Shown one piece after another: positions 1 through 7,082 of a stretch of DNA of 20,595 bases (position 1 is the stretch's first letter; every line of letters begins with the position of its first letter). The position numbers and the translations under genes were made by a program. The stretch lies in IMG/VR virus record IMGVR_UViG_3300023429_000011, positions 1 to 20,595 of that record. One strand, 5' to 3'. Source of the DNA: a virus. The notes beneath the pieces were generated by a model. That model was given only the letters and a program-made list of their open reading frames with translations, had not been told where the DNA came from and made no database searches.

Positions 1-133
1 CGTCCACAATCTTGTAGGGCTTGCCAGTTGGCACATCCTTGGCCGCGATTTCCTCAATTGTTAAACCGCAATCGCACGGGATAATAATTGACACGCCGCC
101 TTGGTCGTTTTGGTATATGATGCGTTGGTCCAT
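1..133 (-). CDS. Hypothetical tail-region protein, N-terminal part (runs off the window)
   Basis: An open frame starts at ATG 133 with AAAGGAAACCAA just upstream as ribosome binding site, and stays open to base 1, so its C-terminus lies outside the window. The 44 visible residues begin MDQRIIYQNDQGGVSI and contain a CDC triplet followed by GLTIEEIAAKDVP. I have the impression that short proteins of this kind lie beside tail-fibre genes in marine phages, but I cannot name a domain. It is the last gene seen in the tail-fibre cluster, 11 bases after the stop of the preceding fibre gene, and is probably co-transcribed with it. Function unknown. Confidence 0.7.
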   Translation of the reverse strand, partial: MDQRIIYQNDQGGVSIIIPCDCGLTIEEIAAKDVPTGKPYKIVD

Positions 134-144
134 TTGGTTTCCTT

Positions 145-729
145 TCATCGGAAGATTGCGACATTGCAACGTGGGGTATCGCGCTGTGCGTCTGTGTTAT
201 TATCAGAGACACCGATGCGGACGCTTCCAGACGCATAAACTGCTGCCCATCCAACAGCTGCGTTTCCGGACGCTGAGGTGCCATTACCGCCCGTTGTAAC
301 TACAGCGCAATAATTTGCATCTTGCATTGCTGTCGTAAAATTGACCGTATAATCACCAGTCCCATTGTCCGTGATGCTCGACACATTCCCGCTGGCCCGA
401 ATTGCACTTGAGCCGTCAAAATTCACCCATGCGCGGCAGGCGTAGAGCGGAGCTGTGCCGGAAGCGTTCAGCACGTTAGGAATGTCAGACTTAAAAGCTA
501 TCGCCCCTTGGTCAACGGTATCAACTTGCGCCTTCAGTTCGCTACCGCTCCAGCCGATATAGACCTTATTACTGCTCAACTGACCTGCACCACCGCCCTG
601 CTGTACTGGGGTGAATGTAAGTCCAATTGCATTTTTAATAGTATTAGTCGTAGTAGCGTCTGTTGACGCAATGTTTTCAAGGCTTCTACTGTTACCAACT
701 ACAGTAGTGCCGCTTACTTGAATTGCCAT
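145..729 (-). CDS. Tail fibre or fibre-tip protein
   Basis: The 194-residue protein starts at ATG 729 behind AAAGGATACGATA. It is rich in Gly, Ser, Thr, Asn and Ala and poor in charged residues, as beta-structured fibre proteins are. The N-terminal half (MAIQVSGTTVV, then a VQQGGGAG stretch and KVYIGWSGS) resembles short fibre proteins of marine phages. The C-terminal half carries WVNFDGSS and NVSSITDNGTGDYTVNFTT, a pattern I recognise from C-terminal domains of phage fibre proteins. No catalytic motif is seen. It sits in the tail cluster after the assembly chaperone and a 65-residue protein. Role in host binding is inferred from composition and neighbours. Confidence 0.75.
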   Translation of the reverse strand: MAIQVSGTTVVGNSRSLENIASTDATTTNTIKNAIGLTFTPVQQGGGAGQLSSNKVYIGWSGSELKAQVDTVDQGAIAFKSDIPNVLNASGTAPLYACRAWVNFDGSSAIRASGNVSSITDNGTGDYTVNFTTAMQDANYCAVVTTGGNGTSASGNAAVGWAAVYASGSVRIGVSDNNTDAQRDTPRCNVAIFR

Positions 730-858
730 TATCGTATCCTTTCATAGTTACTAGGCTTTTATTTGTTTAATTTCTTTTTTTTTTTTAACAGCTGTACTTT
801 ATTCGTTTGTAATTGAGTCTAATTTAAAAATACTCGTGCTTCTAAACTACTAATTTCG

Positions 859-1056
859 TCACGTTACGCCGAAGCTCCGTTCTGCCGCAGTTGTGGCCAG
901 AGAATAGGATGCCGAACCGGCAGAACTGGCGACCAAAGCAACCTGTGCCAGCGCATCCAGTCCGAAGGCGATGGCGCGAGTTGATGTGGCGTCGATCAGG
1001 GCTACAGCGGCGGCATCGCCAAGAGGCGCAGAGGCGAGGGGGCTAAAACCTAGCAT
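859..1056 (-). CDS. Small hypothetical protein of the tail cluster
   Basis: This 65-residue frame begins MLGFSPLASAPLGDA and is almost entirely Ala, Ser, Leu, Val and Gly with very few charged residues. Short proteins starting in a similar way occur next to tail-fibre genes in other phages, but no function is known to me. It starts at ATG 1056, with GTAGGAGTAACCC upstream giving a good ribosome binding site, 9 bases after the tail-assembly chaperone gene. Its base composition is clearly richer in G and C than the replication genes of this window. About 130 bases without a gene follow before the fibre gene starting at 729. The frame is probably real. Confidence 0.6.
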   Translation of the reverse strand: MLGFSPLASAPLGDAAAVALIDATSTRAIAFGLDALAQVALVASSAGSASYSLATTAAERSFGVT

Positions 1057-1065
1057 GGGTTACTC

Positions 1066-1581
1066 CTACGGGTTGGTGGGCCAGACGACACTAAACGGAA
1101 ACCCGCCTTGGTCTGGCACATCGCGCAGGGCTTGACGGTAGGTTGTCACTGCCTCGCTCATGGTGTTGTCGCTCAGGGCTTGCCAGTCTGTTGCTTGCAG
1201 GAGTTGGTCACGATGGTTGCGAACTGCTGCCTCTGCTTGATCTTGTGGCCTATTGACGACCGTGTAGCCAATGAACCAGCGATTACCGTGAATAGGCTGA
1301 CCTACCTGAGACTGGTCTACCTCGCCTGTGATATGGTTTGTGGCATCGTTTTCTGTCTTCAGACGGATCACCTCTTTGTGAGGCATATCGCCCATTACTA
1401 AATTTTGTACCAACGGCTCATAGGCTGGCTTAGACAGTTCAATCACTGGATGCACCAGATGGCGCTTCAGCATCGTGTCAGGAATGATGCGAGGAAAGCT
1501 AGTCTCAGGGTGGTCACGACGAAATTGCCCGATTGTGTAGGGAAATTCTACGGGCTGGTCGTTTGTGATCTTAACGTGCAT
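1066..1581 (-). CDS. Tail fibre assembly / tail assembly chaperone-like protein
   Basis: The 171-residue protein has two recognisable parts. Residues 14-33 (PYTIGQFRRDHPETSFP) match the N-terminus of many phage tail-assembly proteins. The last 55 residues (AAVRNHRDQLLQATDW, ALSDNTMSEAV, YRQALRDVPDQGGFPF, VVWP) match the Phage_tail_APC type of C-terminal domain. Such proteins are encoded next to fibre genes and are thought to help fold or attach fibres, or to form the fibre tip. It follows the 983-residue fibre gene after 13 bases, so the two are likely co-transcribed. It is richer in G+C than the upstream fibre gene, which hints at separate acquisition. Confidence 0.75.
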   Translation of the reverse strand: MHVKITNDQPVEFPYTIGQFRRDHPETSFPRIIPDTMLKRHLVHPVIELSKPAYEPLVQNLVMGDMPHKEVIRLKTENDATNHITGEVDQSQVGQPIHGNRWFIGYTVVNRPQDQAEAAVRNHRDQLLQATDWQALSDNTMSEAVTTYRQALRDVPDQGGFPFSVVWPTNP

Positions 1582-1594
1582 TTAATGCTCCTAT

Positions 1595-4546
1595 TTAGCT
1601 GAAGTTGTCGCCTATCAAGCGTCCGTAGTAAGTTGTGCCGCCATCTTGCGTGAGGAATCTTAGTAGGTCTGTCTCACCGTCAGCAGGGGAGGTAGGTGGT
1701 GTGCCTGCTGGCCACTCGACAGACGCAGGGTATGTGAAGGTCGCATCTCCGACAAAGCCTGTGGAGTATTGCCATACTGCATCCCCAGTATCCCCAATAA
1801 CATACATCTTTGTGCCATCAGGTTTGAAGAAGACGCCGGTTGGACCTGTTTCTTGAGCGGAAACACTGAAGTTCTGTAAGTAAGATGCTGAAGTTATATC
1901 CCAAGCTGTGCTTAGGTCATACTCATTAACATCATCTCCGCTAATCCCAATAACGTACATCTTTGTGCCATCGGGCTTGAAGAAGATGCCGGTTGGACCT
2001 GTTTCTTGAGCGGAAACACTGAAGTTCTGAAGGTAACTAGCTGAAGATACATCCCAAGCTGTGCTTAGGTCATACTCATTAACATCTCTTCCACTAGCCC
2101 CAAGAACATACATTTTTAGGCCATCGGATTTGAAGAAGACGCCGGTTGGATCTGTTTCTTGAGCGGAAACACTGAAGTTCTGTAAGTAAGATGCAGTAGA
2201 AACATCCCAAGCTGTACTTAGGTCGTACTCATTTACATCATCTCCACTGAACCCAATAACGTACATTTTTAGGCCATCGGGTTTGAAGAAGATACCGGAT
2301 GGAGCTGCTTCTTGAGCAGCAACACTGAAGTTCTGAAGGTAAGAAGCTGAATTTATATCCCAAGCTGTACTCAGATCATATTCGTTTACGTCGTCCCCAC
2401 TAGCCCCAATAATATACATTTTTGTGCCGTCAGGTTTGAAGAACATGCCTTGTGGAGATGTTTCTTGAGCAGCAACACTGAAGTACCCTTCAGTGGGAAA
2501 ATCAAAGCTAGCAGCGCTTACGTCCCAAGCTGTGCTTAGGGTGTAGGAAAAGACTGCGTCTCCGGCAGTCCCAAGAACATACATTTTTGTGCCATCGGGC
2601 TTGAAGAAGATACCTTGTGGATTTGTTTCTTGAGCGGCAACACTAAAGTTCTGAAGGTAACTAGCCGTAGTGATATCCCAAGCAGTGCTTAGGTCGTACT
2701 CATTAACATTGTCTGCAGTATTCCCAATAACGTACATCTTTAGGCCATCGGGCTTGAAGAAGATGCCTTGTGGATCTATTTCTTGAGCAGCAACGCTAAA
2801 GTTCTGTAAGTAAGACGCAGTGCTTATATCCCAAGCTGTGCTTAGGTCATACTCATTAACATCGTCTCCACTTAACCCAATAACGTACATCTTTGTGCCA
2901 TCAGGTTTGAAGAAGATACCTTGTGGAGTTGCTTCTTGAGCGGAAACACTGAAGTTTTGCAGGTAAGTTGCAGAAGTTATGTCCCAAGCTGTGCTTAGAT
3001 CATACTCATTTACGTCGTCTCCAGTATTCCCAATAACGTACATCTTTAGGCCATCGGGCTTGAAGAAGATACCTTGTGGAGTTGCTTCTTGAGCAGCAAC
3101 ACTGAAGTTTTGCAGGTAAGTTGCAGAAGAAACATCCCAAGCCGTGCTTAGGTCGTACTCATTGACATCGTCTCCAACATTCCCAAGAACATACATCTTT
3201 GTGCCATCGGGCTTGAAGAATATGTCTGTTGGACCTGTTTCTTGAGCAGCAACACTGAAGTACCCATAAGCAGGTGGCTCTGCATTAGCTAGGTCATAGC
3301 CGCCATCAATAAATTCACCATTGAGCTCAAGCGTAAATCCGAGGGTAGTACCCGTCGTAGGGGGGTTGCTAAACACAAACGTAGTTTCAGCCGTAGGGGT
3401 GTAGCTAAACACGTTCCCAGAAGTCAGGTCAAGAGTTGTGCCTGTGATCGTTCCCACCTTCTCAGCGGTAGCAATACCGTCAAGCTTTGTTTTATCACTT
3501 GTAGACAACAAACCAGCAGTCGTAGTAGTAGCTACAGGAACAGTTACGTTAGTGCCTGTTGACGAAGTAATTGTTCTAGTGTTGCCTGTTCCGGTAATTC
3601 CAAGGTTAGTAGCTACGTTAACCTGAGCGCCTGCAGCGATTCCGTCTAACTTGTTCTTGTCAGTTGAAGACAAGACCCCTGCGAGGGACGTTGTTGCTGC
3701 GTTAACCGTAGCGTTAGTGCCGTCAGAGCTATTTACAATAATAGTAGAGGCATTATGTGTTGTTGATAAGTTGGTAGTTACGTTGGGTGCGGTGTTAGTA
3801 ACTGTAATAGTTCCGTTAGTAGTGATCGGTGAGCCGGTAATGGAAATACCAGTGCCGCCAGAAGCGGCTACTGAAGTTACTGTACCGGACCCACTCGATT
3901 TAGCTTCCCAACGTTCGTTAGCATTGTCCCAAGCAAGAACTTGTCCTTCAGTAGGGTTGGGGACGTGTAAGTCGTGAAGTTCGCCAAGGTGAAAGCCAGT
4001 AATTGGTTTTACAAAGATAATTCCCGTAGTAGCGTGAGCACGAATAACAATAGCAACAGAAATGTTTTGATTAGGTGCTTCTGGCTTAACATAAGTAAGT
4101 TTACCAGCGGTGGTTGGAGAAGCATAAAGAATAGTGCCTTCTACCCAAGTCTCGCTAACAGCATCTCCTGTTGTATCTAACCTGTTAATTTCGCCAAAGG
4201 TAATCGCAAACCCTGATTCGTTTATCGCTAAGTCTCTCTCTGCAAGTCCAATAACAGCAAGCTCTTCGATTGTATTATTAGCGATAAACTTGTTTACTGT
4301 AATCTTGCCAGAAGCCTCAACAGCTCCTGTAGCGTAAACTAAGTCGCCCTTAACTAGAGCTACATCCGCCTGAATAGGGATTCTTGCTTCTTCTGTGTTA
4401 CCTAGTTGTAAAATATCACCAGCAGCATCTTTAGTAAAAATCTTTTTATCGGCAAGGTTGATAGCAACCTCACCAATATCTAAGTCCGAAGTCAGCGGAG
4501 TTTTACCTACAACACTAGACTTTTTTGGAATAATTTTAGTAGCCAT
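1595..4546 (-). CDS. Long tail fibre with ten propeller-like repeats
   Basis: This 983-residue protein is the largest in the window. Residues 1-50 (MATKIIPKKSSVVGKTPL, DIGEVAINLADKKIFTKD) form a fibre-attachment head, shared with the 309-residue fibre gene just upstream and resembling the N-terminal domain of Mtd-type tropism proteins. A Thr/Ser/Asn-rich shaft follows, with two copies of a motif like LSSTDKNKLDGIA. From about residue 430 there are ten repeats of about 51 residues with the core FFKPDGxKMYVxG and VNEYDLSTAWD, as in beta-propeller or NHL-like blades. The tail end (SPADGETDLLRFLTQDGG) is typical of fibres. It probably mediates surface binding. No reverse transcriptase or template repeat is present, so diversification by a retroelement is not supported. 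Confidence 0.85.
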   Translation of the reverse strand: MATKIIPKKSSVVGKTPLTSDLDIGEVAINLADKKIFTKDAAGDILQLGNTEEARIPIQADVALVKGDLVYATGAVEASGKITVNKFIANNTIEELAVIGLAERDLAINESGFAITFGEINRLDTTGDAVSETWVEGTILYASPTTAGKLTYVKPEAPNQNISVAIVIRAHATTGIIFVKPITGFHLGELHDLHVPNPTEGQVLAWDNANERWEAKSSGSGTVTSVAASGGTGISITGSPITTNGTITVTNTAPNVTTNLSTTHNASTIIVNSSDGTNATVNAATTSLAGVLSSTDKNKLDGIAAGAQVNVATNLGITGTGNTRTITSSTGTNVTVPVATTTTAGLLSTSDKTKLDGIATAEKVGTITGTTLDLTSGNVFSYTPTAETTFVFSNPPTTGTTLGFTLELNGEFIDGGYDLANAEPPAYGYFSVAAQETGPTDIFFKPDGTKMYVLGNVGDDVNEYDLSTAWDVSSATYLQNFSVAAQEATPQGIFFKPDGLKMYVIGNTGDDVNEYDLSTAWDITSATYLQNFSVSAQEATPQGIFFKPDGTKMYVIGLSGDDVNEYDLSTAWDISTASYLQNFSVAAQEIDPQGIFFKPDGLKMYVIGNTADNVNEYDLSTAWDITTASYLQNFSVAAQETNPQGIFFKPDGTKMYVLGTAGDAVFSYTLSTAWDVSAASFDFPTEGYFSVAAQETSPQGMFFKPDGTKMYIIGASGDDVNEYDLSTAWDINSASYLQNFSVAAQEAAPSGIFFKPDGLKMYVIGFSGDDVNEYDLSTAWDVSTASYLQNFSVSAQETDPTGVFFKSDGLKMYVLGASGRDVNEYDLSTAWDVSSASYLQNFSVSAQETGPTGIFFKPDGTKMYVIGISGDDVNEYDLSTAWDITSASYLQNFSVSAQETGPTGVFFKPDGTKMYVIGDTGDAVWQYSTGFVGDATFTYPASVEWPAGTPPTSPADGETDLLRFLTQDGGTTYYGRLIGDNFS
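1718..3259 (-). repeat. Tandem array of ten 153-bp repeats inside the fibre gene
   Basis: Repeat starts are recognised by the codons for FSV(A/S)AQE at 3259, 3106 and then every 153 bases. Between the fifth and sixth repeat the step is 12 bases longer, so repeats fall into two blocks of five whose first units start at 3259 and 2482, 777 bases apart. The fifth unit of each block departs from the others in the same place (GDAV plus an aromatic instead of GDDVNEYD). The DNA copies are very similar, which makes the array prone to recombination and to assembly collapse. Confidence 0.9.
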
Positions 4547-4567
4547 ATTTATGACCTTTCTTTTATG

Positions 4568-5497
4568 TTAGTAAACACCACCATCGATAGTTACATTTTG
4601 AAGCGTTTCGTTACCTAAGTCCCAAGCATCGTCTGCTTCGTTCCAAATAAACTGGACGTTAGCGGACGTACCGCGCTCTATTTCAAGACCGGAGTTTTGA
4701 GAAGGCACCCCTGTCTCGTCGGAGTTAAGCAGAATAATAGAGTCACCAATGTTAACTTCATTAGAGTTAATAGAGGTTGTCGTACCTTGGACAGTCAAGC
4801 TACCTGCAATAACAACAGTACCAGTTGCATCGCCTGTACCAGCGGGGTCAATGGTAATGACTGAACCGCCTTCAATAAGATCAGTAGTGACCTTGTTGAA
4901 AGTTACGTTATTAGTTGTACCAACTGGCTGACCAACAGCAATATTACCGTTAGTAATAGTAACGCCAGTGCCATCAGTAAAGTGAGCGCGAGCTTCAGCC
5001 GCAGAAGGGCCTGTGTAAGAGATTACGCCTGTCGTACTGTTGTAGGACAGAGAACCATCTCCGCCATTGTCTGTAACAGAAACAGAGTTACGGGCGTCAG
5101 TAACAAGGTTAGACGCAGCTTGGATGTCGGCTTCAGCAAGAGTGTTGTTGATCCAGTTAGAGCCAGACCACTTAAGGACTTCACCGGCACTAACAGCTGT
5201 AATGGTTGTGTCTTCCAGTGCAGCAATCGTTTGATAACCAGCAGACTGAAAAGAAGAACCATTATGGGCTTTGAGAAGGTTGGCTGCAGTATCAAACCAC
5301 AAGTCACCTTCAACAGCATTTGCTGGAGCAACCGAGTCAACATAAGCACCGTCTAGGCGTGTAATTACACCTGCACCGTTCTTTGTATAAATCTTGCGAT
5401 CAGCAAGGTTAAGTGCAATCTCGCCAGCTTCCAAGTCTGTTCCAAGAGGTGCGCCGCCAGAAGTACCGGACTTTTTAAGAATAATTTTAGTGGACAT
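4568..5497 (-). CDS. Tail fibre / virion structural protein
   Basis: This 309-residue protein begins with the same attachment-like domain as the long fibre (MSTKIILKKSGTSGG, then LEAGEIALNLADRKIYTKNG). The middle is Ser/Thr/Asn/Gly-rich. The C-terminal third has GSLTVQGTTTSINSNEVNIG, DSIILLNSDETG, NSGLEIERG and FIWNEADDAWDL, a block well known from cyanophage and other marine phage fibre or structural proteins. It starts at ATG 5497, which overlaps the upstream stop as TGATG, and ends 21 bases before the long fibre gene. The two genes look like paralogues sharing one docking head, which suggests that both products attach at the same site on the tail or to each other. Confidence 0.8.
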   Translation of the reverse strand: MSTKIILKKSGTSGGAPLGTDLEAGEIALNLADRKIYTKNGAGVITRLDGAYVDSVAPANAVEGDLWFDTAANLLKAHNGSSFQSAGYQTIAALEDTTITAVSAGEVLKWSGSNWINNTLAEADIQAASNLVTDARNSVSVTDNGGDGSLSYNSTTGVISYTGPSAAEARAHFTDGTGVTITNGNIAVGQPVGTTNNVTFNKVTTDLIEGGSVITIDPAGTGDATGTVVIAGSLTVQGTTTSINSNEVNIGDSIILLNSDETGVPSQNSGLEIERGTSANVQFIWNEADDAWDLGNETLQNVTIDGGVY

Positions 5498-5925
5498 CAG
5501 AAGTCTCCCCCAATAATGCTAATATTGTTGTTATTGATAATTGTAGTTGCTGTATACTTAGAAGTAACACCGGAGTAGACTAGCATAGAGCCATCCTGCC
5601 TATTAGTGTTGTCAACATCCGTCAGTGAGCTAGTTGTGAACCTGTGGTTAGTAAAGTTTTGTTCAGCAGCATTATAAAGAATTACATCTTTATCTTGAAG
5701 CTCAAAAAAGTCTACATCCCCAAGGTTTACTAAGCTTGATCCTTCAAAAATATCAAAGGAGTAAGTTTCAACAGGAGAGCCTGAAGAAGTAGTAAGGTCT
5801 ACTTCAAGCTGACCGTCAACAAAACTTACAGCAGAAATACTATCACCCTTAGAACCTTGACCACCCACTCTTGAAGTATCAACCACAATATCAGTGTTAG
5901 AAACCGTTACAGAGTACTTAGCCAT
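5497..5925 (-). CDS. Virion structural protein, fibre-like
   Basis: The 142-residue protein is poor in Lys and Arg and rich in Ser, Thr, Asn, Val and Asp. It contains GQGSKGDSIS near residue 25, a short collagen-like element often seen in fibres. A C-terminal block (LTDVDNTNRQDGSMLVYSG, then KYTATTI) resembles the LSDVD-DGxxLxY motif seen in tail fibre and baseplate-related proteins. It starts at ATG 5925, whose A is shared with the stop of the upstream gene, and it is followed directly by the 309-residue fibre gene. A short fibre or connector is a reasonable guess from composition and context. No enzyme motif is seen. Confidence 0.7.
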   Translation of the reverse strand: MAKYSVTVSNTDIVVDTSRVGGQGSKGDSISAVSFVDGQLEVDLTTSSGSPVETYSFDIFEGSSLVNLGDVDFFELQDKDVILYNAAEQNFTNHRFTTSSLTDVDNTNRQDGSMLVYSGVTSKYTATTIINNNNISIIGGDF

Positions 5926-6371
5926 TAGACCTCCTCAGAGGGACTGTAACGAACCTCTACCAATCCTCTAAAGGGCTTCCAGATTTGTTGTTCAGAGCCT
6001 AGGCCGGAGTCCCGAACTTCAACACCGATCCAACCGTAGGCTGGAACTTCTGGGGCTGGTTGTGTAGCCCAAAGACCAATAAGGCTTTCAGGAATAACGA
6101 GCTTAAAGGTGTTATCTGTAATGTTTTCATCTAAAATAGCTAAGGTGGTAACTTGTCCACCAGCTTTAACAACAGTGGGGTAGTTTCCTACAATAACGCC
6201 AGTCATGTCTGCTTCAACAATCTTGGAGGTTATTGTATAGTCTTGAAGGCTTGTTAGCCAGTTAAGTGTCATGTTAAAATGAATTTGTTCGCCTTCAATA
6301 ATTGATACAAGGACCGCTCCGTTGTCGTCAATAATATCTTTAGAGGCACTATTAATTCTTGCTCTAGGCAT
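5925..6371 (-). CDS. Hypothetical virion structural protein
   Basis: This 148-residue protein opens the fibre operon. It starts at ATG 6371 with AGAAAGGAATTACC as a good ribosome binding site. The sequence (IHFNMTLNWLTSLQDYTIT, TFKLVIPESLIGLWATQP, YGWIGVEVRDSG, FRGLVEVRYSPSEE) looks like an Ig-like or BppU-like beta-sandwich. Proteins with the ending GLVEVRYSP occur just before fibre genes in marine phages. It has no signal peptide, membrane segment or catalytic motif. Its position suggests a baseplate or tail adaptor on which the next fibres dock; this is inference from order only. Confidence 0.65.
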   Translation of the reverse strand: MPRARINSASKDIIDDNGAVLVSIIEGEQIHFNMTLNWLTSLQDYTITSKIVEADMTGVIVGNYPTVVKAGGQVTTLAILDENITDNTFKLVIPESLIGLWATQPAPEVPAYGWIGVEVRDSGLGSEQQIWKPFRGLVEVRYSPSEEV

Positions 6372-6434
6372 GGTAATTCCTTTCTACCGATCCTCAGATG
6401 GGTAAGTTTAGTTACCGCACTATTCTTAATACTG

Positions 6435-6442
6435 TATTTATA
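6435..6442 (-). promoter_or_regulatory. TATAAATA box, possible late promoter
   Basis: The 153-base gap between the basic protein gene and the first structural gene contains TATAAATA on the coding strand, 64 bases before the ATG at 6371. This octamer equals the consensus of T4-type late promoters. The same gap has a small hairpin (CCCCT AAT AGGGG, about 6451-6463) just upstream of the box. No sigma factor or late-transcription gene is in the window, and the octamer is AT-rich and can arise by chance; another copy occurs inside the glutaredoxin gene. Treat as a weak candidate. Confidence 0.25.
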
Positions 6443-6524
6443 ATTACTTGCCCCTATTAGGGGAACTGTAAATCTTTTCTAATCGATCTTTTTCTGCTGC
6501 TTGGGATCGGTTTTCTATACTAGT

Positions 6525-7055
6525 TTAGCTTCCTTTTCTACGCGAGTCTACCAAGTTAGTAGCGGTTCTACGTGCAGTAGACGGTTTAGCACCTCTTGTA
6601 ACTAAGCGCTGAGTTTCATTGTTAATAGCTGCACTTCGACTACGGCCAGCGGCGTTACGAGTAGCAGTACTACGAACGCGACCAGCTACAGTAGAGGCCG
6701 CATTGCTAGCAGCACTGCGAGCTTTAGAGGCAGCACTACTCACAGCACGTTTAGCTGACATACGCTTGCTAAGAGCTGAAGTTTTCGAACCTGTTGCGCG
6801 ATTAACTAAACGGTTAGCTGAAATAGCAGCCCTACCGACAGCGCGTCTAGCAGCGTTAGGGGCGTTGCCTGCAATCTTCCTTGCTCGTGCAGAAGCATCT
6901 TGAGCCTTCTTAAGAGCGGTTTTTCTAGCGCCTGTTAACTTGTAAGCTGTGTTACCTTGACGCTTACGAACAGCCTGACCTACACGGCTGTTGTTAATAC
7001 GAGCCATGACTCTTTCTCTGCGCGATACCGCGCCGGTTGTTCCCCTGGGTGGCAT
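6525..7055 (-). CDS. Very basic Ala/Arg/Ser-rich protein, histone H1-like
   Basis: The 176-residue protein is dominated by Ala, Arg, Ser, Lys, Thr and Asn with almost no acidic or aromatic residues. Motifs such as KTALKKAQDASARARK, SAKRAVSSAASKARSAASN and VAGRVRSTATRN recall histone H1 tails and bacterial H1-like proteins. It would bind DNA without obvious sequence preference, or be an internal virion protein. The start at ATG 7055 has AAAAGGAATACTATT upstream; a second Met (MARINNSRVG) lies 16 codons later and is an alternative. It follows the large terminase gene by 27 bases, so it belongs to the packaging/virion module. Low complexity makes homology searches unreliable. The open frame on the other strand here is an artefact of this bias. 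Confidence 0.75.
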   Translation of the reverse strand: MPPRGTTGAVSRRERVMARINNSRVGQAVRKRQGNTAYKLTGARKTALKKAQDASARARKIAGNAPNAARRAVGRAAISANRLVNRATGSKTSALSKRMSAKRAVSSAASKARSAASNAASTVAGRVRSTATRNAAGRSRSAAINNETQRLVTRGAKPSTARRTATNLVDSRRKGS

Positions 7056-7082
7056 AATAGTATTCCTTTTAATTGTAAACGA

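Noticed and set aside
730-858. Gap with an oligo-A/T run between two fibre-cluster genes
   Set aside because: No hairpin next to the run on the coding strand and no frame with a start site; nothing can be supported there.
1718-3259. CRISPR-like array from regular repeats
   Set aside because: The 153-base period encodes a continuous protein repeat with conserved residues and has no spacers.
1595-4546. Diversity-generating retroelement because of the Mtd-like fibre head
   Set aside because: No reverse transcriptase, template repeat or adenine-mutable variable repeat is visible; the array is a simple tandem protein repeat.
6619-6903. 94-codon plus-strand frame rich in Ala, Leu and Arg
   Set aside because: It is the shadow of the Ala/Arg/Ser-rich basic protein on the opposite strand, where codon bias keeps other frames open.
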